A DNA stretch of 64,000 bases from positions 4,936,501 through 5,000,500 of the forward strand of contig WPIO01000017.1 of assembly GCA_009760855.2 (NCBI GenBank), in the 5' to 3' direction. The notes beneath the pieces are model-generated. The model did no database searches. It saw nothing but the letters and a program-made list of their open reading frames with translations, and was not told the origin of the DNA. This stretch comes from Cristatella mucedo. Its lineage: Eukaryota; Bryozoa; Phylactolaemata; Cristatellidae. Below, piece after piece: positions 13,501 to 22,495 of this stretch. The translations under genes were made by a program, and so were the position numbers. Each line of letters begins with the position of its first letter. Positions within the stretch are counted from its first letter, which is position 1.

Positions 13501-16500
13501 ACCTATATCACTAGGGTGCACGTAAAAAAGGCAAGGCTCCATTAAATGTTGAAAAACTTAGAAGTTCTTACGTGGCTCGACCAGTGGCTCCCAGCCTGCA
13601 CAAAGAGAGATCCTTGTGACTTGTCATTCGTAGCAAGCAAAAAGTTTGCACTTTATCATACTGTTAATAAACAATGCCAGTAGGCAGAAACTATAGCAAT
13701 TTAACTGAGGGTTTCAGCATAAACTACTTGGAATTTCTAGTCAGGCCAATGAAATCTGGCAAGACGTTCCAAAGGCATCATGACTGTGTAAGACCATGCA
13801 GCTGCCTTGATAAGCAAAACTTCGGATTCACAATATTCTTGTGAGCTAGCTCCGTCATTTGAACTACCTACTCAGCTCTAGTCAATCAGCATGTTGCCAA
13901 TGTTGCCACATGCGAAGTGGATAAGTAATTGCTGCATGAAGTACTGCCCGATTGCCCAATAGCTGCAGCCACTGGATCATAAGTGACTTTGAGTGGCAGT
14001 GAGCTACTGAAGAAGTGCACTAGCCACCGGCATTTCTGCATGATTTTTTTCTTCTTTTCGGGAACGATAGAAATCAGCTGACTAAATAGGCATATAACTC
14101 TTGCTCTGGGCACAGCCTCTAGTTACAAGCACAAAATATAAGATGGAATAGAAAGAGAACACAAAACACACATTTAATCCGGTCAGTTCCTGATAATATA
14201 AGGTACCACCGGGAACAACACCCATTTGGGCATGGAGGTAAGCAACCACAGCAGCAAGACAGGCTTGTTCAGTAATCGCCTTGCAATCAGAGAGAATGCC
14301 TGCATACTAACCGCAATGCGGGTTCCGGAAGCATTCTTGACCAAGCACCAAATGGCTCCACTATGCCCAGGGATCTGCACCTGTATTTATTGCAAGAACA
14401 AGGAAACATCTTTTAGACAGACAGCACAGACTCAGCCAGGTCCACCACAAGGCAAGCAGCAGGCACTAGGTGATCCCCCAAAAGACGACAGGCAGTCCCT
14501 TCTGCCCAGCACGGGATTGCTCAGAGCCCTTGCGCGAGCTCACAGTGTGCTCTCAGTGGCAGCCAACGAGAGCCTACCTTAGGCTTCAGCTGCTTCATGT
14601 CATACTCAACCAGTTCGCCCTCTAGTCCGGCAGAATACAGCACATCTTTGCACCACAGCAGAGCCTCTACTGAGTAACTGCTGCTTGGATAGAAAATCTA
14701 CAAGAAATCAACCAATAAGCACGAGGCTCTGTATAGGCTAGTGACTGAAGCTGAAACGCTAACCCAGCAGCAGATGCCCTATGGCAAGTTTGCAGGTGGG
14801 GGACTGGGGTGGGACTTTAGCCTCCTCCCGCCCCGGGAAAACGATCCGGATACAGTGCTTGCAGGTGTGCCACCCGGTGCCACCAGGCCTGTTGAGCTGC
14901 CTCCACAGAAAGCCACTGCTGGGGGGGGGGGAGGGGCTACCTGGCTAAGGGGGACTCTGTGAAGGGAAATTCATACACAAGCCGATGGTTTGTTTAGGGT
15001 GCATTTACAAAGAGAAACTATGTTTAAAAAATTCTATCTGAAGAATTGGTGCTTAGTGCATGACCGAGACACGGTTTAAAAAATAATTTGTGAGAGGTTC
15101 ACAGGAAGCAGTGCTTGGACCTGGCTAACATATGCTTTGGCTGAAAATATGGCCTTTGTAGTGGTTTCTCTTCGGCGAGTTTGGCAAATCTCAAGACCAT
15201 TACTCAAAACTACGGAAGCAGCTTGTGTCACATATTATTGGTTATTTGCATTATCACGCATAATCGGTTAGTTGTAAATGAATATTATTGAGTCATAGAT
15301 GCACAATCGAAAAATGCTGACGTCTGCGATCAACCATCTCCTTAACTGCTCTTACTCAGCTCCTTACCTAGTGATCCTAGTGGTAATCTAGCTGATCGCT
15401 TCTCTAGCTTCTTTGTCAACAAGATAGACAAGATCAGAGAATCCATCCCTAAGGTGGCAGCATCCCCCCCCTGGAATTCTGTCCTCAAATTCCATGCAGC
15501 ACCCCGATGTCTACATTGAGAAGGGCCATTAGTGACCTCATCCTGAAGTTCATATCCCAATCAAAGAAGGTAACTGGTCCTCTAGACCCTATTCACACTG
15601 TTCTGCTTTTACGATAGACCTGCTGCTGCCATGCATAACTAACATGCAAGAGAACTTGAGCTGCTTCCACCTTGTCTCCTGCTCCAATCAAAGACACTGG
15701 TACTAGTTGTCGCAGACCAGCTGAACTCTTATTGCAACCTCAACCTAACTAGTACGTTCCAGTCTGGATTTAGGGCTAATCATGCCACAGAGTCAGCATT
15801 GTCTAGGGTGTATAACGACCTTCTCAAAAATGCAGACTTGGGTAAAGTGTCTCAGTTTGTTCTGCTAGATCTTTCGACAGCGTTTGATGCCGTTGATCAC
15901 AAATTCCTTCTTGAGTACCTCTTATCTTGCCTGGGCATCACTGTCACTGCGCTGTAATGGTTCAGATCCTATCTCAGTAGGAGACTGCGGAATATTGATG
16001 TGAACGAACAAAGGTTACCCGATGAACCACTGAAGTACAGGGGTACCTCAGGGCTCTGTGCTCGGTACGCTTTTTTCGTGGTTTATACCATCCCTCTTGC
16101 CGATATGATCGCCAAGCACAACTAGGCTTTCACTTCTATGCAGAAGACACACAGCTGTACCTATGCTTTGGTCCCTGCCAGCCCTATAGCACATCAAATT
16201 CTCTACACACACTTGCTGCATGTATTGCTGACATCCTCATTTGGATGGCAGCAAACGATCTCAAATTAAATGACGACAAAAACCACTTACTAGTTATGGG
16301 AAAACCAAGTGTGACTCAGATTCTGGAAAGGTTATCACTCAATCGGCACTTGCCAGCATATCTCCTGTTGATTCTGCAAGTAATCCAGCTGTCCTGTTCA
16401 AAGTGACCTCTCACTAAATAAACAACACATCAGCTCCAAAGTCACGTCTGCATACTTTCACCTGCATAACGCTGCTAAACTCCGGGCTTGCATACACGGG

Positions 16501-19500
16501 GATTTTACATCCAAAGTGGTCCACACATTTGTAACATCCCGTCTGGAATCCTGTAACTCACGGCTTACGTGTTATCAGGCCCTTACACTTAGTGCAAAAC
16601 TCTGCAGCTAGGCTTGTCTGTTGTGAGCTGCGCAGTTGCCACATCACACCACAACTTGCACACCTGCACTGGCTCTCAATAAAGCCGTGTATCGACCTCA
16701 ATGTTCGGTCACTTACTTTTCCTTACTTACACTTTATTCTCTGGCTCCAGCCTACCTATCAGAAATACTCCCCTACCAGGCCAAGCATCGTACCACCCGA
16801 TTGTTTTGACTCAAATCGGCCACCTATACCTTTTACGAACCTCAAAACCTTTGCAGACCTTGCATTTAGTTCATGTGCTCACAAAGCCTGGAACTCACTC
16901 CCAACTGACGTCATGAATATCCTGACATGTCGATTCACACGACATTTAAAAATAAGCTTAAAACACATGTTGTCTCACAGCATTTAGTGGGTCTTTGTGA
17001 TTCGTCCTCGGTGTGCTTATTCGTGCTGAAACTATGGCTGTTGCTACAAACCAAATCTACATGTTAACCCCGAGCAGGTCACAGCTTACAACAGTCATGC
17101 ATGATGACATTGCGAATGTTAACACTAATCATTTGGTTATGCTTTTACAGCATCTGTAAAGTGTCTGGAGAGAGATTCAGTTCTCTGAGGGCACTATACA
17201 AATGTAATATTACTATAATAATTACAATAGGCATGCATATTATCATTATTACTACAATCGGCATGAATAGGAACATCTAACTGACTTCCCTTATGAAGGA
17301 CCAAATGAGATTTAGCAATTGCATAGCGATTTAGCAACTTTGCAATTGCTATACAATTGCAAAATGGAGATTTCAATAAAATACAGCCCGAAGAAGGCTG
17401 CTAAGACTGGAATCCTCAATAATGCAAAGAGACCCCACTACTTATGGCACTACACCAGCAAGGACAGACTAATAAAATGTCAAGCTTTAGGCAAAATTTC
17501 ACTCCCTCGAGGGCTCATGCTCAATGCATGCAGGCTTCTACTGCTGCGAAGCTATTTGGTAGGGATGCCATCAAGCATCGACTAAATGAATAACATATGT
17601 TTGCTCTGAATGGAAAAAAGAATCCACACCAGTCCATCAAATATAAACAAGCTCGTTGGGAGATGGCTAGGGCAGGAGTATGCAGGACCCACTAAGATTA
17701 GAGCAAAATCGAATGGGGAGGTTCAAGTAAATTTTCCATTTCTGGCCACTGACAATGTAAACAGTATGTGAATCGATGCTTCAATGAAGGTTTTAAAGAT
17801 TTAAAGCCTTCAGAAGAGAATGACATTTGGCCGCAAAGGGGTGATGATCTGGGCCTTCTTGTATAGCAAACAGCTGGCATACCGTTGCACGACATCTATT
17901 TAGACCTACTCAGAACGCTGCAGCACCTCGTGCTATGAGCTTTCGGGGAGATAATTTCCTTTTCAAACAGGACAATAGGCCTACGCACCTGGCTAAGTAA
18001 ATTCAATATTCTTTGTACAAATTTATTCAGGGAAATTAAGCTGATGGAGAGGCTTAGTCAATCTTCAGACCTGAATCCCATTGATTGTCTCAAGGATGAA
18101 ATTGATTGAAGGCTCACAACTCACGTGGGTCGTATCACATCTACAGGATTGCTGTTCTAAAGTTTGTAGCACGTTTGGTTAACGACAAGGCCAGATGTCC
18201 TTGATTGTCCAGATGTCCTTAGCTTGATGCCCGAGCGGCTCAGGACATGTTATTGCTTATTGCGGTAGCATAACTTTGTAGTACTACAAATTACTATACT
18301 CGTATGGAGACTGCTTACATGTTAAGTCAGCTTACTTTAAATACTTCGAAGGATAACATCAGGTTGTAGTAGCAGTTTTATGCCAGAGGCAGTGCTTTTT
18401 GGATCGGTTGCCATTTTAGGTGGCCTTACCGATACCTTTCAAAGTTTAAGGAAGTGCCGAAAATTTGGCAAAATCCTAACGACGAAGGCCTCTACCGATT
18501 GACTGGCTCAAGTGCAGAACACCATAGATTACTATTACGCTTGCATCAAACGTTACTAAACAAAGTAGTTTATATCACATTCAGGAGCAGAAGAAGCAAA
18601 TTATACTACTTTTAAAAATGACTTCTGATAGATGCATGCGAACCTATCAAAAATTGCATAATAATCGAACACTGAAGCCTTTTGTTTGCACAGTGACATT
18701 CCACGGAGCTTGTTTGATTGATTTGCCTTTGCCGTAAAATTTGGAGGCAGTAGAGGAGCTTTAATAAGCTTTAGATGGGCAAAGCAAGGGTGATTACTGC
18801 CATAATGAAAGCACAGACTTGGAGTTCGCTTTTAGCAAGCCACAACTATATATACACTGCAGGAGCACTTATATTTCCGAGCAGTGTGTACGATAATGTA
18901 TTAAGCAATTGCAACTCGGTAGAAAGTAAACAAGGAAGCTGCGTGGCCGCTCTAAGGTGACAAACGACCGGGATGACAGGGCCATAAAATACAACAGCCT
19001 TAAAGAACAAATTTGATCCTGAGAAAAATGCTACCACAGCACTTCAACCTACGACACGGCTTAAGCTAAGTGAATCAATCGTTCTGAAGGTTAACCCAGC
19101 AAGGTATACTTTCTGGGATTGCCCATCGGAAACTGCTGCTTTCTAAAAAGAAAAAAATAAGTTGCCTCCAGTGGGCTACGACCACACCCACGGGACCATG
19201 GCTGACTGTCAAAGAATTGCGTGGACTGATGGACCAAAGTTCACCATTTTCAGATTTGGTAGGAAAGCCTATGTGAAGCAGCACAATAATGAAGCAGTGC
19301 ACACCAATTAATGTCTTCATGAGATGGTAAAGTTCCGTAGAGGAGTGGTAGTATAGGAATAACAAAAGTAACATTAATAATATACTTGCATAGCACCATC
19401 AGATAAATCAATCACTCCCTAGCCACTTGACCTATGGTATAAAGGATGCCGGTCACTCGTGTGTCAATTATGCCTCGGGGCTCGAGCCCACGACCTCAGC

Positions 19501-22267
19501 CAGACCTTGGTCGGAACGAGCACTTTGACAGCTGGACCAAACCAGCTCGGTGTAAAGGATGCCGGTCAATCGTGTGTCAATTAGAGGTAACATGCATACT
19601 GTCAGCAAGTATATGCATTCAAAGGGCTATTCACACATAACAAATGCTTTGACGAAGTATATGCATGCATATAAAGAGCAATTCACACGGATAGAGCAAA
19701 TGGTTTGAAGAATAAGTGGTTTTAGCTTCTTTTTGCATGTAGTCAAATTAGAGGGTGTCATGATCTCAAGTCAGGAGCAAGTTTCAGGCTGGCTTTATGA
19801 GCGTATACACTATACGACTTGAATCAGGAAAGTGGGCGGTACTATACCTAGCCTGATTAGGGAGTACTTCTGATAGCTAGGCTAGAGCCAGAGAATGAAA
19901 GGACCTAAAAGGGAGTGACAATATGTTAAAGTCGATGTGCTGCTTGATGAAGAGCATAGGCGAGTAGTGGTGAACTGTGGCAATTGCGATGCTCACAACA
20001 TGCGAGCCTTGCTGTGGAGTTGTGCACCAACTCTAAGCGCCGATTGCCGGTAGACCAGCAAACAGTGCGTTATAGAAGACGAGACTGGATGTCACAAATG
20101 CACGAACCAATTTGGATGTAGTATCCCTTTCTGAGAAGGGCTGAATTTTTGCAATGTTATAGAGCGGTAAGGAGGCAGACTTTACTGTAGAGCTAATGTG
20201 ATCGTCTAGTGAATGTTCACTTTGGAGCAGCACACCTCGATTTCGTGCAGGTACTACAAGAGATATGCTGGCTGGGCCAAGTATTAAGCTTTTCAATTTC
20301 TGAGTAACACTTGATTTGCCCATTATTAGTAAGTTGATTTTTATAATCATTCAATTTGAGGAAGCTTGCTGCCATCCAAGTGCGAATGTCAGCAATACAT
20401 TCAGCATCATAGCTGAGAGTTTGATGTACTGGCAGGCTAGGAGGGATCAAAGCACAGGTTAAGCTACGTGTCACCTGCATAGAAAGCCTAGATTCTGCTT
20501 GGCATTTACATATATTACTAAGAAGCTGCAGACACTAGCTAGCTCACTAGCATGCATGCAGGTCCCTAGCAGCATGCAAACTGTAAGTAAGACACCCTGG
20601 CAGGGTTGTAAGCTCAAAATAGGAGGACAGGCACGTCAGTAATCAGAACACATTACCTTTTCTTGATACCAATCATCATCAATGCTCCATAACTCTATTG
20701 ATCCATCGGATCTACAAGAGCAGCCGTTGCATTAATAGATTGACGTACTTGTCACGCCCCAGTTCTCAAGCCTCTCAGAGCATTATTACACGCAATGGCA
20801 AGAATTTGTTTAAAAAACAGGTGCGCTTACCAAACAGCCATGTCAATACCAATATTACACTGCAACTTACTCATAAAGGCATGTATGACTGGCAGGTATA
20901 ACATATACACAAAAATGGAAGGTCTTACAACGTGAATACAGTACAAGAAGTGAGAAAGTAGTCACGAGCTGTGCATATTTATGAGTGAATGGTCTAAAAT
21001 GGGAAAGTAGTGCAATATACTAGACTGCATCAACTGCACAGCATGGTTTTGTGTCCTCCCACTATAGGTTTCTTGGTGTTATCTGACCATGAATACAGCA
21101 ATCGCGCAGCTTGAATTAAGAGCTAGATAATAAGCAATAGTCTGATCTATGAATTTCTAAGCAGGAAGAATATTGAATACCTTACGGTTGCTTCCTTGGC
21201 AGCCATCGCCAGCTCAAATTCTATGCTGCCCCTGCTAACACAAGGTCAAAAACAGAAAATTTAAATAACCTATAACGAATTAACGCTCCAAACCACCACT
21301 AACTAAATCGTACGTTGAAAATTGCAAGCTGATGCAGTGTGGGATTCAAGTTGCTTAGTTGGATAAACTGCTTGATAGGTTAAGCCGTGGGTTTCCCTAA
21401 GTATGCTGTGTGCTAGGGTGCACATGAGGTGGAACCACTTAGCAGGAACGACAAATGACAAGCCAATGGGAAACTAAAATAATGAATGTAAAGGCAGCAT
21501 TGCCAAATGCTGGAATGGATGAATGCATACGAATTTAAGTCAACCTAAAAACGGATACAGAAAACTTTGTATGGCAAGCATACTGTGGTGGCTAACAACT
21601 GCTTAAAGAACCAACGACCCACGGCATGGCAGAAAAGTGAGAAGCCTGCAACAGAACACCCGATAAATCTCATACCGAGTGGCTGCACACCGACTACAAT
21701 AGCACCACGCTAGTTAGACCAACAGATTATGTTGAGGACGCTGTGATTATGCATAGATTATGCCGCAGTACTGAGCTATTTTGAAAGAACGAGGACCAGT
21801 ATCAACGAGGAACACCAAACAGCAAGATGCTAGTGCCTCGGTCTCCAGAACAATCTTAGCAATGTACATCAGCGATTTTTTCAAATACTGTTCTAGACCC
21901 GAAAGTATCAAGTCGCTAGATGAGTAGAGTACCGGTGAAGAAGTCAGCGCCAAGCCACCGGGTCTTGATAAACATAAGCCAAGCCATAGAAAATCTTAAC
22001 AAGAGACTTGACGCAGTATATGCTACCGGATCAAGAAAGCGATTAGGTATCTCATCATTAGGGTGCGTAGGTTTCAGCAAAAGCTTGCGCACATAAATAA
22101 AAAGAATGGACAATCAGGATGGCCGTATGTTATACAATACTTTTACTTAACCAATAGACATCTTACCTCGAAAGAGCCAGTCTTTTGCTGTCTTCGGCAC
22201 ATGCGAAGGCATTGATTGCCTTTGGCTTGAAATCAAAAAATCGTACGTGGTGCACCCTGTACTTCAT
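1333..22267 (-). CDS. UTP4: UTP4 (cirhin), U3 snoRNP/SSU-processome WD40 protein; 12 exons, 3' end outside window
   Basis: UTP4 is a nucleolar protein of the t-UTP (UTP-A) subcomplex of the small-subunit processome. It is needed for pre-18S rRNA transcription and processing, and is built of two WD40 propellers. Exons in transcription order: 22267-22167, 20711-20657, 14697-14578, 14380-14312, 10921-10837, 8382-8214, 8025-7950, 6410-6191, 6061-5964, 5796-5697, 4982-4822, 1555-1333. These give 1477 coding bases (about 492 codons; the human protein is about 686 aa), so roughly the last quarter is missing on the left. All junctions are GT-AG and the phases match throughout. Family landmarks in order: HHVRFFDF, SDGSIELW, YSAGLEGELVEYD, GTEDGCIVLY, GRILSLSWH, FQLAPL, HTHDVRAIA, LISGG. 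The start was chosen because MKYRVHHVRFF aligns with the cirhin N-terminus as I recall it. It is divergent from CHTF8. Large introns carry LINEs, SINEs and a Tc1 relic. Confidence 0.93.
2826..3330 (-). mobile_element. L2-like LINE family 1, 3' fragment
   Basis: Reverse-complement copy of the family 1 3' end. The tail motif (reads CTCAGAGAACTTAATCTCTT on plus) is at 2846 onward, with the C-terminal coding part upstream (GACGTCAGTCGGGAGTGAG around 3114). Lies in UTP4 intron 11. Confidence 0.75.
3370..4190 (+). mobile_element. L2-like LINE family 1, degenerate fragment
   Basis: Contains SLNDSKTNLLAWG (RT-distal 'LNDDKTELL' motif) and LQLVQTSAARLV ('QNSAARLV' domain) in several frames, so it is broken. 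Head to head with the minus copy at 2826-3330. Confidence 0.7.
4822..4982 (-). CDS. UTP4: UTP4 exon 11
   Basis: 161-base exon beginning DVNGDVLSLNMGAVRLAQI and containing SSNASWVACSDKDRLRVYRV, matching 'ISPCGSWIAYSTVSRFFLYRL'. Acceptor GCTTCAG, donor GTGAGT; ends in phase 0. Confidence 0.92.
5697..5796 (-). CDS. UTP4: UTP4 exon 10
   Basis: 100-base exon encoding KKASVVLFQYPDHVELCRLGS, the well-conserved 'LLLFQFxxHLELWRLGS' segment. Acceptor GATTGCAG, donor GTAGGC; ends in phase 1. Confidence 0.92.
5964..6061 (-). CDS. UTP4: UTP4 exon 9
   Basis: 98-base exon encoding IDTNLIFNDIEM and ending RRIPAIPQ. It continues the LISGG-(T/I)DT blade. Acceptor TTGCCAG, donor GTACTC. Confidence 0.87.
6191..6410 (-). 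CDS. UTP4: UTP4 exon 8
   Basis: 220-base exon. Encodes DSVYSAGIDPAVVRFQLAPL and HTHDVRAIALCGPYLISGG, corresponding to the strongly conserved 'QHHTHDVR...LISGG' of cirhin. Acceptor CTTGCAG, donor GTGAGC; ends in phase 1. The exon sits in a GC-rich stretch. Confidence 0.94.
7950..8025 (-). CDS. UTP4: UTP4 exon 7
   Basis: 76-base exon encoding DMTIVSGDSRGKTCFW and HQGTLLK, a typical WD blade matching 'IISVDSAGKVQFWDSATGTL'. Acceptor TATAG, donor GTGAGC. Confidence 0.92.
8214..8382 (-). CDS. UTP4: UTP4 exon 6
   Basis: 169-base exon encoding GRILSLSWHKKEEV, GGVDSIRVWNVTTGHAV and TIVWSVVVL. The GRILSLSWH segment is a cirhin hallmark. The acceptor is GCAAG (the in-phase choice; an upstream CTTTCAG at 8401-8402 is also in phase). 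Donor GTGAGT; ends in phase 2. Confidence 0.92.
8795..9273 (+). mobile_element. L2-like LINE family 1, 3' end with ATT tail
   Basis: Encodes [18 protein letters not shown] before frameshifts, then the family 3' UTR and GTAAAGCACCTAGAAAGAGA, ending in (ATT)n. Lies in UTP4 intron 5. Confidence 0.85.
9274..10836. other. UTP4 intron 5, remainder
   Basis: Between the LINE tail and exon 5 no gene or known repeat was recognised. Frames open at 9947-10561 lack family similarity. Confidence 0.4.
10837..10921 (-). CDS. UTP4: UTP4 exon 5
   Basis: 85-base exon encoding AGTEDGCIVLYQ and then FVYERALDKQE, the conserved G-x-E-D-G blade followed by the 'FERxFDKQ' linker. Acceptor TTGTTAG, donor GTGCGT. Ends in phase 1, and exon 6 completes a Gly. 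Confidence 0.9.
11957..12101 (+). mobile_element. tRNA-derived SINE copy 1
   Basis: Box A-like TTGGCCCAGCGGTTAAGG and box B-like GGGGTCGAGCCCC are followed by the tail GTGAAGCGCCTGAATAGAGA and CTCAGGGCGCTATG. The tail resembles LINE family 1. Lies in UTP4 intron 4. Confidence 0.85.
12235..12390 (+). mobile_element. tRNA-derived SINE copy 2 (diverged)
   Basis: Box A region ATGAGGTAAGG and box B GTGGGTTCGAATC, then a shortened tail with AAGTTCTCTTATGAGGCTAT. It follows copy 1 by about 130 bases, in the same orientation. Confidence 0.75.
12391..14311. other. UTP4 intron 4, remainder
   Basis: AT-rich intron sequence with no recognised gene or repeat up to exon 4. Confidence 0.4.
14312..14380 (-). 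CDS. UTP4: UTP4 exon 4
   Basis: 69-base phase 0-0 exon encoding IPGHSGAIWCLVKNASGTRIA, which corresponds to the 'GGPIWSMAASPSG' blade. Acceptor AATACAG, donor GTTAGT. Confidence 0.9.
14578..14697 (-). CDS. UTP4: UTP4 exon 3
   Basis: 120-base phase 0-0 exon. It contains YSVEALLW and LYSAGLEGELVEYDM, the second WD blade of cirhin. Acceptor TTGTAG, donor GTAGGC. Confidence 0.92.
15345..17222 (+). mobile_element. L2-like LINE family 1, longest copy (reverse transcriptase remnant)
   Basis: About 1.9 kb of a non-LTR reverse transcriptase in decayed frames. Contains LLDLSTAFDAVDH (15866 onward), the catalytic box as FHFYAEDTQLYL (YAED instead of YADD, near 16131), [24 protein letters not shown] and the family tail GTAAAGTGTCTGGAGAGAG. 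Stops and frameshifts make it a pseudogene. No endonuclease domain is visible, so it is 5'-truncated. UTP4 intron 2. Confidence 0.9.
17385..18460 (+). mobile_element. Tc1-like transposon relic A
   Basis: Broken frames encode VMIWAFLYS, LFKQDNRPTHLAK and QSSDLNPIDCLKDEID, the Tc1 transposase motifs 'VMVWG', 'QQDNDPKHTA' and 'QSPDLNPIENLWDE'. Related along its length to the relic at 28180-29235, including downstream non-coding sequence. UTP4 intron 2. Confidence 0.82.
18461..19436. other. UTP4 intron 2, unassigned part
   Basis: AT-rich sequence between the Tc1 relic and the SINE. No coding or repeat signature recognised. Confidence 0.4.
19437..19583 (-). mobile_element. tRNA-derived SINE head flanked by 34-base direct repeats
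   Basis: On the minus strand the box B-like GGGCTCGAGCCCC and the GACCAAGGTCTGGCTGAGG segment of the SINE head are present, but no tail. The flanks 19437-19470 and 19550-19583 are 34-base near-identical direct repeats (about two mismatches). Confidence 0.65.
19715..20490 (-). mobile_element. L2-like LINE family 1, fragment
   Basis: Minus strand encodes ADIRTWMAASFLKLNDYKNQ, the RT 'ADIxxWMAANxLKLNDDKT' motif, followed by the family C-terminal part. The 3' tail is missing. UTP4 intron 2. Confidence 0.78.
20657..20711 (-). CDS. UTP4: UTP4 exon 2
   Basis: 55-base exon encoding RSDGSIELWSIDDDWYQEK, the end of the first WD blade. Acceptor TTGTAG, donor GTAATG. It starts by completing the Arg codon of exon 1 and ends in phase 0. 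Confidence 0.9.
20712..22166. other. UTP4 intron 1
   Basis: AT-rich intron with no recognised gene, LINE or SINE. Confidence 0.5.
22167..22267 (-). CDS. UTP4: UTP4 exon 1 (start codon)
   Basis: The ATG is at 22267-22265. The exon encodes 33 codons plus two bases, beginning MKYRVHHVRFFDFKPK and ending LALS-R with Arg split across the intron. The donor is GTAAGA. The N-terminus matches the basic 'VHRVRFF' start typical of cirhin. Confidence 0.92.
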
Positions 22268-22475
22268 GAAGAAACGTAGATTAGAAAACAACGTAAGGAA
22301 GCAGCTATTCAGATTACCGACGCAGCCTTATATCTGCATTAGTAAGCTCGGTATCCTCCGCCTGGAAGACCGCTAGACACGCCGGCGAACACTAAGGTCA
22401 AGGATAATCGGTCAAGGTTGGTTTGTGAGAGACTATTTCCGCTTTTTAGGGCGCTTCGGCGGGTAACTATTCTCG
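22268..22475. promoter_or_regulatory. Shared bidirectional promoter, UTP4 / CHTF8
   Basis: These 208 bases separate the UTP4 start codon (minus) from the CHTF8 start codon (plus). They must contain both 5' UTRs and the core promoters. The stretch has GC-rich patches around CGCCGGCG and CGCTTCGGCGGG and no clear TATA box, as expected of a housekeeping divergent promoter. The promoter role is inferred from the gene layout. Confidence 0.75.
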
Positions 22476-22495
22476 ATGCAGCTGGTAATACAAAA
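22476..22495 (+). CDS. CHTF8: CHTF8 exon 1 (20 coding bases)
   Basis: ATG CAG CTG GTA ATA CAA AA followed by a GTAAGT donor gives MQLVIQ plus two bases. The phase (2) fits the first base of exon 2 exactly, and the sequence resembles the short hydrophobic CTF8 N-terminus (human MVQIVIS). Its position 208 bases from the UTP4 start adds support. Confidence 0.82.

Noticed and set aside
14000-14113. Candidate for UTP4 exon 5 on the minus strand
   Set aside because: Weak resemblance only and wrong phase. The exon at 10837-10921 fits the conserved GxEDG blade and both junction phases.
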